Shown: positions 1 to 13,089 of the stretch, piece after piece | How positions within the stretch are numbered: the stretch's first letter is position 1 | How the letters are laid out: every line of letters starts with the position of its first letter | Assembly (NCBI GenBank): GCA_947846985.1 | Contig: CANTUZ010000001.1 | Coordinates: 185,898,455 to 185,962,454, forward strand | Length of the DNA: 64,000 nt | From: Fratercula arctica | Lineage: Eukaryota; Chordata; Aves; Charadriiformes; Alcidae | Direction: 5' to 3' | Made by a program: the position numbers and the translations under genes | The notes under the pieces: model-generated | What the model was told of the DNA's origin: nothing | What the model saw: the letters and a program-made list of their open reading frames with translations, nothing else | The model's database searches: none

Positions 1-3000
1 TGCCTTGCTGAGCGTGAATGAAGACATATTGCAGAGAGCAAAGCTGTGCAGGCACTTTTTACTTCAGTCACAGTAAATACTGCGTGGTGGAGGTAAGGCC
101 AAATAAGAGCACTCTGAAGACAGTCTTCATGACCCACAACGTGAAGACAGCCCTCATAAAACTCAGTGCTCTCGTTTTCCAGATACCACCTTTGGGAACA
201 TTTACCGTGGTTGTGGCTGTACCTGACTGTGGGGACAGGGATGGGGTGCAGAAGTATTTGGGATGTATTAGCAAAGTTTCTTGCTTTAAAAGACAAGATT
301 GTCTCCCCCTTGATGTAACATGGTTAAAGATATCATGCTGTTCTTTAGCTTCCTGAGTGATGCAGTAAGAGCATATAACACTGTTGCAGTAAGACAGGTA
401 AATATTTTATTTCCTTCTGAAATGTCTTTTAGGAGAGAGAAAAATTTTCCTCTTAGTTCACAGGGGACAGCGAATCTTTGAGAAATTCTGGCGCAGTTGT
501 TCACACCTGTACACAACGCTGGCTTTGCTAAGGAGCTTTGTACAGAACGGTATGGGGTCGTATTGTATGTGAGAGAAGGACCGCTGCATGTCGGAGGCGG
601 CAGCTTGACTTGAATGTGATGCTAGAAGTAGCAGGGACAGCAGCAATGCACACCAAGAGCATCACACTGTCAGGTGTGGACATGCCTGCATGACCAAAAA
701 AAGTCACAACCTGCAGATGTTTTAGGAAAAGCCGATATATCTGCACTTGTCACTCAGGGCCTTACACACACACTTTAGCTGCAGATTATAAGAGTGACAA
801 TCTGCTCCTAGAAATATGTTTTGGCAGCAGAAGTTCAGGCTTATCATGGCCAGGAGCCACCTCACCCTGTAAGGGCGTCATTGTTCCCACTGAAGGGAAC
901 CCAGGTCTTCAGTACCAATTTTCTCAATGGAACAGCTTGATTTCCTCCCACTACACTTGTAATAGCTTAAGACTGAGCATAAGAAATAGGTTTTATTTCA
1001 ACAATCACAACATTACAGAGATCTTCTTTCAGTCTTGTTCATTGTTGCTGTTAAATTCAGAACACATAAAGAGGCAATAATAGGGCTATTTTTTCTGACT
1101 AATTTACAGCTGCTGAAGGTGGAGGCCTGAGATGTGTGGTTCTGACATAGATACCACTGTTGGTGTGCTCTCTTAGAAACTGAAAAAGTTTTAAAGTTTG
1201 TTTATTTTCTCCTACTGCCTTGAGTCTTTGGGGGAACTGTGTCCATTTCAAATTAGCTTGGAATAACTCTTGAACTTTCTGGGACTGCCTGCATTTCCTT
1301 TCCTGTTCTCCTTCATTCTCTGAAATTTGTATACATATGCTTTTGAATATTCACGTGTACCCTATTTTTAGGGTTTTTTTGAGAACTTCTCCATTGTACT
1401 CCTCGTGTTGCATGTTGCCAAATAAATTGAACAGAAGCTACCTTGTTCTTCCTTAATTTAAGTTTTGCTTATTAAGCTCAGCCAGTTCTGAATACTGTCA
1501 AGCTGTCACTTCTCTGCATAACCTAGAAATCATCAACACATTTAAATAAGCTCCTATATAGGTTACGTCACCCTTTCTGAATTTCCTAGTGGTGGTTCAT
1601 TAGCTGGCAATAAGATCACAAAAAAAAATCCCTCCTAGCCTATATTTATTTTTTATATTTATTTTTCCCCAGGATCATAATTGTTGATAAACCAACATTT
1701 AATTGGTAGGTTTTATATAATTATGTATCATCAGGGAGAAATTCCCACTATTCATAACCCAATCTCAAATTCTTATCCTTCTTCATAATTCTCAAGAAAC
1801 AACATGCACTGGCATTTTGTATCAAGGCCATAAATGGCTTAGCCCAGGCTCCTGGCTATCGGATCTCTATTTGAAACTACACTCTTCAATGTTCAGCTCA
1901 GTGCTCTTTTGTCCCATAGTTAATTTGGAAGTCGGTGACCTCCTTTTTTGTAGCTTCTTCCTCAGCATTTTCTCTGTAAGCCAGATCTTTTACCTTTGGT
2001 AAGTCCAAATCTCCGTAGCCCTAAAGAGGTCATTGTTCAGCTGGCAACATTTCTTTTGTTGCCTGGAAAGCATTTGCTGATTTTCACCCTTGTTTTTGCC
2101 TCCTCACTGTGAGGGAATTGATTTCAAAGGCTTAATTGCCTGCTTGCCACCTATTACACTTTGCAATATCTTTTTTGTTAAATGCAGAACTCAAAGCAGT
2201 ATTTTTACCATTATCATATTTACTGAGGTCATAAAAGGAAAAGAACCATGCAGTCAGCTATGAAGATAGTGTCTGCAGCATTTTCCTCACAAGTAATTCT
2301 ACATTTTGTGGCGTATTTTGAATGTTTCTATGGAACTTAAACTACTGTTAAGCAAGTGTTGATTGATTACTACAAGAACGGGGCTTTTGGCAAGAATTAA
2401 GCTTAACATTGGCAAGTTGCTTGATAATTATTAGAGTGTGAAAACCAACATAAATACATGCGTTATGCAGGGAGTTCAGTCTCAAACCACATTTACAGTT
2501 AACGCGTTCCTCTTGGAATTGATTCTAGAAGCCAGAGTTACGCTATTTAACATGAAAAATAAAATTAGAATTCGTAATATTTACTGCTGAAACATCTAAA
2601 AAGTGTTAAAACTGATTTCAAAATAAGGTAACCAATATGTGTAGGAGGTCTTCATCAGCTACATTTGTTGCTAAATTGCTTCCTATTCCTTTCCTTTCTC
2701 ATAACCAATTCTGCTATCATATTTTTTTTTGGAAGAATTTCCTTTTGTTTTTTTCTTCAGTGATTTAACTGTAATTTTGTCCAGAAATTTCAGTGAAAAC
2801 AACCATTTACAATTTGGTAAGGGTTTTTTATTACGAAAGATGACATGAATTTACAAAGTTAAAGTGGAAGCATTTTTATCTTGAAATAGAAGGAAAATAT
2901 TCTTGGTAAAATCCCAAGGAAAATGCCATGAAACTAAAATTAAACAATTTAAGTATAAAACAGTATCTACTGTTGTGCTGGTATCTGCAAAAGCCAGGAT

Positions 3001-6000
3001 GTAAAACTGGTGCCAAGGAGAAGTTCTAATCTTGGAGCGCTGTTTAATGGAGAATGGCATCTGGACAAGGAAATTCACTGGTTGATACTTTAGTTTTGTC
3101 CAGCTGGGCATAACTTCTTATATAAAGGCTGCTCCCACTTCTGGTTTCTTCCACTGTCCTCTGTTCTGTGTCTTCCTCTTCCTCCTACCACCCCCCGTGT
3201 CACAATCATGTATCAGCTTGACTCTGTCATCAGTTACACAAGTGAGGAAGTGAGCATCTCTGTAAGTTATTTATCCTCTTTCAGACGCCTTTTTGGGATA
3301 CTAGACAACACCTTTTTTAACTGGCTTTTTCTCTCTGTTGGTCATTGGATGAGTAACTCAAATGTTGATGTCCAAATTTTTAAATGTCTTAAGTTAGGGC
3401 AAACAGATCTTACCCATCATCTCTTAAATCAGAAGTTTTGCTCTTGGGAGAAATTTACTGCTGTAAAGTACAGATGGAGAATAACGTGCTCCTAGCAAAC
3501 AGGCTTTTGGGAATTCAAACTCATAGGATATGACAGGTATTCTGTGCTTAATGCACATTAACGGGAGTCACACTGCTATAGCATCACCAGGCTACCTTTA
3601 AAACAGCCCTTTGCTCATGGAAAACTCTTATTTATCAGCTTTACCTGGAGTTTGCAGATATTCAAATTTTCACCATGAAAAAAATTGTGAGGATTGTTTT
3701 CCCCAAAAAAGCTCGACATACTTGTTTGAGACATATTAGAGACATAGTTTCTTGGGGTATGGAGGAAAAAAAGATGAATGTGGTGTGTTTGGTTTGGTTT
3801 TTTTTTTTTTAGTGTGGTATTTGTCTGTTTTGTGCCTTGCTGAGACATTCATTTCTGAATGTCTTAAGGTCTGGAGATTTTCAAGGCAATCTAGGTCAGC
3901 ATATGGATTTTAGAGCACTTAGAAAATTTGATGATAAACAATAAGATCATCTTGACATTGAATGTGATGGTGCTATGAACCAGTGAAAGCTTCTGTATTC
4001 ATTCATGGAATGTATAGATAGGTGTTGTGTTTTGAAAATTCAATGGGTACTTCTGCACCCAGACATAGGGATTTTGATTTGTATTTCCACCTTCACTTAG
4101 ATTACTCAGGAGGTAATGTTCTTTTCAGAAATCCCTGTGTTCTCTTCAGAAAATGACAACTCCAGTCTGACCTTCTATAAAAAGAGATGGGGTAATTGTA
4201 GAAAAGTGCATCAGCTAGCAAAGTTGCTATAAAGAAAGAAAAGATTAGGTGAGAGTGGCTGGCTTAGGATTATTCAGTTTTCCAAATAAATGGAATAACT
4301 GAAGCATTTCCATTAGGATCCGAGCATCAAAGATAATTAAAACTATGGAACCCTGGTTTAAGTGGAGAGGGGTGATTTTGTTGATCATGGGTTCCCATCT
4401 AACTCAGCTGGGAGAGTTGGAACAGTCAAATATTGAATGACATGGAGAATAATATAGCTACTTATGTAACCACATCATACCTTCCGATACTACTGTACCA
4501 CATATTTAGCTCAAAATCTTATTTTGAGGTAGGAAAGTGGCTCCTGTGGATAGATTGAGGGACAGGACAATGGGGCCAAGACCTAAAAAAAAATAAATTT
4601 GTATAGTTGCATAGATTCTTGTGGTTTTTTCCATTGGATTTCTATGGTCTACCATGGGGTACTGCCTTCAGAACCTAGCTCTCTACATGCAATGAAATTA
4701 TGCATTGCATGCGTTTGCTACCTGTTCGCCAAGTGCGCAGCTATGACATAACGTAATACATACCAACGGATGATAGAATTATTATAGTAAGACCATATGC
4801 TAAGACTTGCACAAGTCTCAAAATTTATGTTCTAATTTCCAGACATTGCATAAGTAAATTTATATGGATCGACCGTGTACTTCTAAAGTGTGGGTGATCT
4901 GACCTGCATGCAATGTAAGGGCATTGCTGACACGAGGAAAAAATGGTGTAGACATGGCTTATGAAAGCAATGTTTAAATCCAGACTGGTAACGTAAACCA
5001 GGCTTCTAGACTTGTATTTATAATTAAATCTGGGAGCCACTTCATAGTCAGATGACAAAGTGCTGAAACGTGGAGAGTTGCAAAAAAAATAAGAATTCTT
5101 ATATAAGTGGAAATTGCAAAAGGGTTAAAATCATCTGTATACTCTTTATATTTGTCCAAACTAAAGACAGAAAATCATGTTCGCTTAGAGATGTGTTTGG
5201 TTTTTGCGCTTCCCATCCTGAAATCTGAAATGCTTTTGATTAAGAATATTTTGTCACCAGTTTCATGAAGTCTTACAGAAACTTACATTGCCCATTATAT
5301 AACAAAAGCAGTGGATCAGCTAAGTGGGGTTAGAAATTCTGCAAGCAAAACTGACAAAGGCCCAATTCTCTGTCAGCTTTACAGAGAGACTCCTTTGACT
5401 TAATAGATTTGTTCCCATGTAATTGAGGGCCAGACTGAGGCAGAAGGGCATACTCGGAAATTCATTCTCCTGCCTTCATAAATAGGGACTTGATTCTGAC
5501 ATAAGGCGATTCTCACATAATAGATGATTGTCACATATGTTGCAAAACCTACTATTGTGCCCTCCTCTATGTAAGGCTAGCATTGAGCCCAGTGTTTCTA
5601 TTTCAAGCACTGAAATACAGAGTCTAATTAGTGATGTACTTATGTATTATTCCTACACCAGAGAAATAACTCTTACAGAAGGCTTGCACTTGTGTAACAT
5701 ATGTTTATTTAGCCTTTTGTAGATGTATTATCTAACTATTGCTTTTATGGTTCAGGCCATGGATTATTAATTGAAACAGCAAAATAAGCAATCATCTTTG
5801 GTTGCCATAGCAAAGCTACCCAAAATATAGTTGCTGAGGAAACCATACTGAGAATATACACAATATATAACCTAATAATGTTGCTATACAGCTTTAAGAT
5901 TACAAGGATATAAAATATACTTGTGGTCTTGTTGGGAGATTAAGTATTGAATCTCATATATGCTTATTAATGTATTTTTAAAAATCTTCCTGTTGCATGT

Positions 6001-6634
6001 AAGGATATGTCTTACTTAACTACCAGATACATTATCTGTCTGATAATGTTTAGACTATGTAACAATTTTTTTAAAAAAATCCTGCTTCATTAAAGAAGAA
6101 ATAGACTTTAGAAAAAGATTGTAAATGGATGAAAAGTGAACAAACATCATAATAATGAATGCTGCTTTTCTAATCCAAATAAAGAGCTACAACAATGAGA
6201 AAAAGAATAATTAAAAATATTTTTTTTCCCTGCAGTCTTGTGGTACTTTATTTGTAATCATAGGAAAAGGCTAGAATGACCTGCCACTTCCAAGATGGGT
6301 TCTGTAACATATATCGTATCTTTTCTGACAGAAGCATGTATACAACCCTTTTTGCTATACTTCCAGTATGGAGGATTTCAGAACATCCCCATGCAACCTG
6401 TTCAAGAGCTTTGCTCCTCCACTGTTATTTTCCCAGTATCTACCATGAATATTTACTGCTGCAGCTTATGCCATTTACTTCTTGTCCTGTGCATCATGAC
6501 AAAGAGTCTTTTGTTCCTTTCTGCAGCAACTCTCAATGTACATGAAGACTGTTATCGCGTTTCCAAACTAGTCATGTCTTATTTGATTAAATAACCACAC
6601 TTTTCCATTTTTCTTGATACCTTATGTTTTATGC
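1..6634. other. Unassigned AT-rich non-coding DNA
   Basis: I see no recognisable gene here. The longest open frame (18-356, + strand, 112 codons) has no motif I know and is the length expected by chance. The stretch has many A/T homopolymers, for example T-runs near 3798-3811, and one weak palindromic relic near 5353-5450 that is listed separately. A small inverted repeat, CATGCAATG at 4686-4694 with its complement at 4703-4711, lies around an 8-bp spacer. Host exons cannot be excluded by eye, but no splice-bounded conserved peptide was noticed. Confidence 0.6.
5353..5450. repeat. Possible palindromic MITE-like relic
   Basis: The segment starts with 'aaggcccaattctctgtc' and ends with 'gagggccagactgag', so its two ends are roughly inverted copies around a central 'gactcctttgactt'. 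This layout resembles a dispersed palindromic repeat seen in sauropsid genomes, whose core often reads 'actccattgacttcaatgg'. The match is diverged and rests on memory of the pattern. It could be chance, and no target-site duplication was identified. Confidence 0.3.
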
Positions 6635-6639
6635 TTAGA

Positions 6640-7500
6640 TTGCTACAACTTTGTTGAAATCCTGTGCCCAGAAATGAATCCCATATTCCAACCGAAACCT
6701 AATCCATGCTAGACAGAGCAAGACTATTTCACTTTTCTTCATGTATTCTGAATTACAAATTCTGCCACAACTGGTTACCTTTCTCTTGGGAGTAGGGCAT
6801 TGTTCCCTCGTGTTCAGTTTGTAATCCTTAAGATCAGTTTTTGAAGAACTGCTACCTAAATCAGATGTTGTACATCCTGCATTTGTGCAGTCAATTATTG
6901 CTAAGAATAGAAACTTGCATTTATTCATGGTGAATTGTTTCCTGTTCTTCAGTAGATTATTTCGTTTGCTTAGAATATTTGAACTCTAACGATGCGAGCC
7001 AAGATATTTGCAGCCCCTTTTAGTTTTGTATTTCACAAATATAATAATCGTAATAATGCAATAAAAAGAGCATAAGAAGCCTTCCTATTTAATCTTGAGA
7101 CTCTTAATGAAAATGTTGTTTAGTACTAAAACCAGGACAGACTACAGTGGAGCTTCCATACATCCATCTATTTTTGACAGCTATCTACTGTCAGCTACTA
7201 TCTAGCCTCTGGTTGTCTAACCAGTTTTGTATCATGCAGTTGGGAGATTGAGCAAGACCATATTTCCCTAACTTGAGCATGACAAGTCTGTCCTGCTAGA
7301 TTGCTTTCCCTAGACATTCAGCAGGCTAAGACTTCCCATTACCTAAAGGTCCCATACTTCTACCTCCTGCAGATAAAAAACTCCCTTAGTGTAATTTTCC
7401 TTGTCTGTAATCAACTGCTCCCCATGACTGTACCAGCAGCCTTTTATTTTCTTAACCTTGAATAAACCTTCATTCAGTTGGTTCAACTTTCTCCATATTC
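6640..7500 (-). mobile_element. Ancient CR1-like LINE, RT C-terminal region, antisense
   Basis: On the minus strand, the frame around 6650-6720 reads WIRFRLEYGIHFWAQDFNK. This aligns residue for residue with the conserved CR1 RT block [19 protein letters not shown], which is visible in the younger copy at 19955. Further along the plus strand, 'ttaatgaaaatgttg', 'accaggacagac' and 'ctaaccagttttgtatc' occur in the order expected for the antisense of the upstream RT region ('NIFINDL', 'LSGV', 'WLDN'-type blocks). The copy is much more diverged than the five young CR1 tails, with stops and indels, so it is an old insertion. The family could be CR1 or a close relative such as L3. Both boundaries are approximate. 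Confidence 0.65.
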
Positions 7501-8410
7501 TGAGTCTACAAGCTGGTAACTTGGTGCTGAGTATATAGGGTAATATCTCATTATTTGCCTACTTTTAGTGAAAAACTTATATCCTTTAATATTGACAAGT
7601 GAGTCATGTGAGACTTTCCAGAAAATATATGCTATGACTATTTAGTCACATCCTTAATCATATATTAAGATTTCTGGCTCTTCTTATTTAGCTTCACAGT
7701 TCTGATGATGACATGCAGACATGCAGGATATTTAGCAGATCAACTCACCATCCTCTCTCTCTCTCTGTCTTTCCTATACCCTATGATGGATAGGATTAGC
7801 TTTTTCATCTGAGTTTAGACCTTTCCCAAGGCTGATGCTACTGCTCTTGTGTTTTGTCACAACTCCTTCACAACAGTGGGTGACATGAGGAAGATGCTGC
7901 CTTTGCCTGGCATCACAGGGAAAACAACCATGGAAGGACGACAAAGTCCTGACAATGTTGTCTTCCCAACTGTGCACCTACTCCTGCCTCACCCCGACCC
8001 TTCAGCCTTTCCTCAGGACACATATTCTGGATCTGGGTCATGCCAGGGCTGAGCAGGAGGCGTCTGGTGGGTGAGTGGGGCTGGGGTTGTTGTTGGGGCA
8101 GCCCAGTGCCCCATGGAGCTGTGGCCACAAGGTAGGCCTGAGGCCCCACCGGGAAGCCCAGGAGGCAAATCAGGATCAGGATCAAGACCATCAGGGCACA
8201 AGGCTGGACAGAGGCAGAGATGCAAGGTGCCTCCAGCAACCACCAAAGGAGGGGTCCTGGGCTCACTTTTGGGAAGGTCCCAGATGAGTTTTTTCACAGC
8301 CCTTTTTCACAACTTAGCTGTTTTCTGTGCAGTTGTATCCCAGGTTACGTGGCTGCACCAGTTCAAGGCAGACCTTGAGCACAGACAGTTAAAACCCAGA
8401 GGATGACTAC
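7501..8410. other. Unassigned DNA with GC-rich islet and short CT repeat
   Basis: A short CT microsatellite lies at about 7753-7766. From about 8040 to 8290 the sequence becomes clearly richer in G and C than its neighbours and stays open in several frames at once on both strands, as GC-rich DNA does by chance. No protein family is recognisable in any frame. The islet lies directly upstream of the LTR candidate at 8411 and could belong to the same insertion, but I see no diagnostic motif. Confidence 0.5.
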
Positions 8411-9087
8411 TGTCATGGTCCGTTTGGATCTCTCAAACTTACAGGACAACATACTCTGTAACTTAATTTTTTGAGTTCATTAGGAGAGAAAACAAACAAA
8501 TACAACAAACAAGGGCTCAAACCCCTTTGTACAGACTAGTCTAATGCACGAATTCACTAATTCATTCCTTAATCCATGAGGTTTCTAACTCACAAGCTCC
8601 CTAATTCATAATTCGCAATTCATATCTCATAACTTGTGCACCTGTGAGCAAAATAGTCATCTAGCCAACGGTGAGAGTGCTCATCGTTCCTCCTCCATCA
8701 TGGTGCGGGTATCCCCTGTATCACATGTATGAAGGCCTCAGCAGTCCAGCTGCTGTTGGATCTGCTTCAAAAACTGACGTATTTATACCTTCAAGCTTGG
8801 AAGTTTGGTCTATCCCATGTCTGTGAGTTAGCAGATTCTGAAGAAAACTGCCAGTCAATCAATATGCAAGGATTGTGGCTGCAGGAGACAGCAAGCTGCA
8901 GGTGATAGTGGCTGTATCTTTAAAGGCTGTACCTTTAAAGGCTGTACCTTTAGCCCTTTCTGGCCACTGTGTCCTGCTTATGTGTTGCCGTCACTTTGAC
9001 CTAACAACACTGCTCCCAGCATACATCAGGCCTTGGCATGGGCTGTGTGTTAGCCAAAATCTGAGCAGGAGTTAAATGAAAGTCGCA
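8411..9087. mobile_element. Candidate solo LTR (endogenous retrovirus)
   Basis: The segment opens with TGTCATGGTCCG and closes with AGTCGCA, the TG...CA ends typical of LTRs, spanning 677 bp. It is flanked by actac (8406-8410) and actat (9088-9092), a possible 5-bp target-site duplication with one mismatch. Inside are runs of 'attca'-type units (8550-8625), a TATA-like 'gtatttatacc' near 8779 and a 15-bp tandem repeat. Against the call, no clear polyadenylation signal, primer-binding site or polypurine tract is seen, and the ends were chosen by eye. Strand is undecided. Confidence 0.35.
8911..8952 (+). repeat. 15-bp tandem repeat, 2.8 copies
   Basis: The units gctgtatctttaaag (8911-8925), gctgtacctttaaag (8926-8940) and gctgtaccttta (8941-8952) follow one another with a single base difference. 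The array lies inside the LTR candidate. It is a small local duplication, and repeated 'ctttaaag' palindromes are its only notable content. Confidence 0.9.
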
Positions 9088-11246
9088 ACTATGGAGAAAG
9101 ACAGTTAGAGGCTGGTCAGGTCAATGATAGCCTGTTGGTGCTCCTGAGCCATGGCAGTATTTATGGCAGCATCCTTCGTGCTCTTGTGGACAACAAATAA
9201 GGGACACAAAATCCTTGGACATCTTTTAGTTACTCCTGGAAGGTGACACAGTTCTTGGTCTCCAGGTGGTGCCAGAGTGGTGTACAGGGTTATGTTCTGG
9301 CAGGCATATGCTTTAAAACAAGTTACTTCACACAGAAAATTGGTCATCCACAGACATATCAGTAATTTTAGCTGGGGATTTCAATAAGGACTTTTAGGAG
9401 GCTGAGCTTAGGAGGTTGTACAGATGTATTGCCTTAGTGCTCCCTAAGCAAAGCCTGAGTAGTCTGGAATGGTTCTGAATTGTGTCAATGAGTGATGGAT
9501 TAAAGATTCCCCAGGTACCATGTACAAAGCAACACCGCTGACCCAAATGGTTCCTTGAAAGCTATTCTGGTTTATCATGTCAGTGATCCACAGATAATAG
9601 GTCTCTGGGGGACTTTTGAACCAGGTTTTTCAATTCATGAGGCAGTAAGGATGCTCTGACTTGCCAAGTCTAGGCAAACTTTGGCACATCTTGAAGCATA
9701 TTTGAAGGGCTTGAAGCAACGTGTCACAGAATTTTATTGAACTTGTAACAGATTTAAAGGAGGAACAGTTCAGGAAATGCAGTGATTCTGGACTGGGGAA
9801 AGGCATGAGTGGGAGGGAAATCATGCAATGCTGAGCCAAAATCATAACTGTAGAAAATTTTCAGGCACAGAGGTAAAGAAAATGATTTCATATATCTTCA
9901 AGCCTTGCAACAGTTGCACAATATTGTGTCAAAGTTTCTGACTTGCTGCAGACTCACAGTAGAATATATTTACATTCTTCTGCTAGAGAGAAGTAATCAC
10001 ACAGTAATTTCAGAGGCAAGCTTAAAAACATTAACAGTTCTAATTATTGAGTGATAGGTAGTATATTGATAGTTTTGTTTCACGTAATTAAAAAATGGCA
10101 GAAGTTAATTGCCACAGTTTCATGCAATGATGTGATATGGAAGTAGGAAACTTAGCTTTGGGAACTAAATAAAATCTGTCAGCAATGGAACTTTATTCTG
10201 AAAAAGGCTTCTCTCAGATACAACATTTTAATCAATCCAGTTAGCATGACCTCACAAAAATTGGGACTATCAATGTCATGTCTTGTTTCATGTTTACATG
10301 CTCCCAAATTTAATTCTTACATTAAAAAATTGTTATTAAATAAACAATAACAAATGCATTTATTACATAGCATGTTCTCATTGCTTTTTAAAGATAACTC
10401 CTTTATGAGTAGGCCATGGAATTATAAAGACTTTGTCCTTTAGAAAAAGAAAATTCAAAATGTAAACTCCAGTGGATCATTGAATGTTTTTGGCAAATTC
10501 TGTATTTTCAGAAACATAAATTGCAATTTAGAGATCTAGCTACATTTTATCAACTTGTGGATGAATGGCTAATTAATACCATGCATGAACTGTTATTGTT
10601 CATGAATTCTTGTTATTCATGTCTGGATCCTTGTTTATTCAACTGAAACAAGATTACTTCGGAATGTGGACTGAGCTCACTAGCCTTGGTTTGCATGGAG
10701 TTTTTGCAAACAAATTCCTTATTTTTGAAGCGTGCTTGTTTGTGGCGAATCATTAAGAATCCCGATGTGCTGCTTAGGCTTTACTTACACATCATTAGGG
10801 TACCCCTTGAATGTTTTAGCAAGGACTATTGTGCCTTTAAATAACACATGACAATTCAGCAGCGTACCCTTTCATAGTGATACATATCAACTATCAGAAA
10901 ATTGGATTGCTACCTTCTGTCAAGCCAATGATGTGAATGACAGGCGTCACTCTTCCTTAGTATCCAAAGTGGCACAGACACAACCGGTACATGATACTCG
11001 TGTCTAGTCACACGAAGCATTTAGTTAACAGGTGGTCTGCAATAACTAAAATAGATGTGTGGGAAAGGTTGCATTGAAATGCATGCTGCATACCTCTTTT
11101 TCTAATCTTTCCCATTGCACGAGCACTTTCTGTGCTATTAACTTCTGTATTAAATGAACATTGTGTCCTATAAGAATTGCAGCAAGAGGAAATTATTCTC
11201 ACTTATCACATTACAGAAATGCAAAGCTTCAAACAATAATGTCAAA

Positions 11247-11283
11247 TTATTTTTCGTGGTGAATTTCTTACCACGAAAAATAA
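11247..11283. repeat. Perfect 14-bp inverted repeat (hairpin)
   Basis: The left arm TTATTTTTCGTGGT (11247-11260) and right arm ACCACGAAAAATAA (11270-11283) are exact reverse complements around the 9-base spacer gaatttctt. The arms are too short for a typical microRNA precursor. No TE termini or duplicated flanks were recognised around it. Confidence 0.95.
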
Positions 11284-13047
11284 AATAAGTAAGGCTGCGC
11301 TTACTGTTTTGAATTCATAGTCTTAAAGTTGTGCCTCCATTACATTACAAGTTGCAGGTGGCCTAATTAAAACCAAGACTTATTAAGAGTCGAGTGGGAA
11401 GATCAAATCATAATGAAGGAAATATTATGAATAATATATAGTCATTTATATGCAGCAGAAGCTAAAATAGGTAGGCAAATGTTGAATTAGTTGTCTCAGA
11501 TTTATAGACAGCACATTCCCCGTTCTCCCATTTGAACCTTCAGAGGACCCAGCCTGTTACACACCATTCATGCCTCTTGTAGCCTCTTTACCTCTTTATT
11601 TCACCTGCAGTCCTGTTGTACTTCAGTTTCTTTGGTATGTTTAATTATATAATTCTAATTAAAGGAATCTACAGACTTTAAACGGTTCATGCTCACACCC
11701 ATCCAAAACACTGAAATGCTACTGGAGGCTGTACACCTGTCCCAGGAAGGATGCTAAGAGATAAGATAGTTTGGCAAAAGTAGAGTGCTTATGAAGAGTG
11801 ACCTTAGGCAAAGCACAAAGGTGGCATATGCCACATGCACCTGTCGGTGGTGAGGGTGACTGACATAGACTGAGAAAGAAATACATTTCAAAATGGAAAC
11901 AAAATAAATGCCTCAATGATGAAAACCCACACTGTGCAGGAGCTGTATCTTTGTTGGCGTGCCACACAGCCTGCACATGCGTTGGAAACGCATCTGTCTC
12001 CTGGCGTTCTCGAAAAGACCGGAAACAAAAGAGAGGCAGCCTCATTATGTGGCATGTTGCATCCTGTATTAATGTTTCAGTGTGATGCCAGTTATGTTAG
12101 AGCCTGTAGTGGCGTCAGGAAATACAAATACAAAATGCCCTTGATAATCCTCTCTTTTCCTTTCCTTCTTAAAAAAGGTGAGAGATGAGGTAAGTTCTTT
12201 AAAATGTACAGAATGGGCAGATTGATCCATATCAACAAAATTATGATCAGTTGCTATTCAGTGCAGTGTTTTAATGCTGCAATATGTTTTTCCACTGAGC
12301 TTTTTTCCACAGTTTTCCTCTCTTCAAGATTTATTGGATACAGTCCTGCAAGGACACGCTCAGGTAACAACTCATGTAACTGATCCTCATGTAACTGTAG
12401 TCGATGGTGACAACATCTGTAAGCACAGACACATATGGTTTCAGGATAAGACAAGCTTATATGTATCTTAGAAAACGCTATGTGCCACAAAAACCCCTGC
12501 AGCTTTTCGCATTTTTTATTTTATTGGCCAAAATTTGCGGGTGTTAGCTTTTTGAAGCAAATGAGAATTCATGCCACAAGACATTATGCGTTCCATTTGT
12601 ACTACACATCATCTGAAGAGATTTGGGGTGGGGGGGAGACAGAGAAAAAGAGTTTTAAGCCTATTCGGAATTGTTTTTTCCTGTGCCTTATTTACAGTCA
12701 TGTCTTTCTTTGAAGAGCTATTCCTGAGGACCAAAATGATTGGAAACAATGCAAGCAGCGTCCATATATGAGGGTTTAAAAGGACATCATAAAGATGAAA
12801 ATAATATTTAAAATACTTTCCCTGTGTGACGACCAACACCACGCAGTGCCTAACTATCTTGTGACATTAAAAGAATTTTTGCAAACTAAATTAACTTTTA
12901 AGCATGCTTCTTATTACCTTCAGCTCAGGCAGTGGAGCCAGCATGGCTCTTCCAGTTAGTTTAACGTTCTTATGCCTCATTACAATGCTGACGTGTTTGT
13001 TGCTAGCCTGTGTCTTTAGGCACAGCCCTGAGCAAGACAAGAGGCAC

Positions 13048-13089
13048 AGGCTGAGGCACCACAAAAGCAGGCTGAGGCACCACAAAAGC
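13048..13089 (+). repeat. 21-bp tandem duplication
   Basis: The unit beginning aggctgaggcaccac and ending aaaagc is present twice, head to tail (13048-13068 and 13069-13089), with no differences between copies. The identity points to a recent slippage or duplication. In one plus-strand frame it would encode a seven-residue repeat, but that frame has no known homology and I treat it as chance. Confidence 0.95.

Noticed and set aside
18..356. 112-codon open frame at the window start
   Set aside because: No recognisable domain and a length expected by chance in 64 kb; an overlapping antisense frame is also open.
8013..8297. Overlapping open frames on both strands in a GC-rich islet
   Set aside because: Several frames are open at once because stop codons are rare in GC-rich DNA; none has a known motif.
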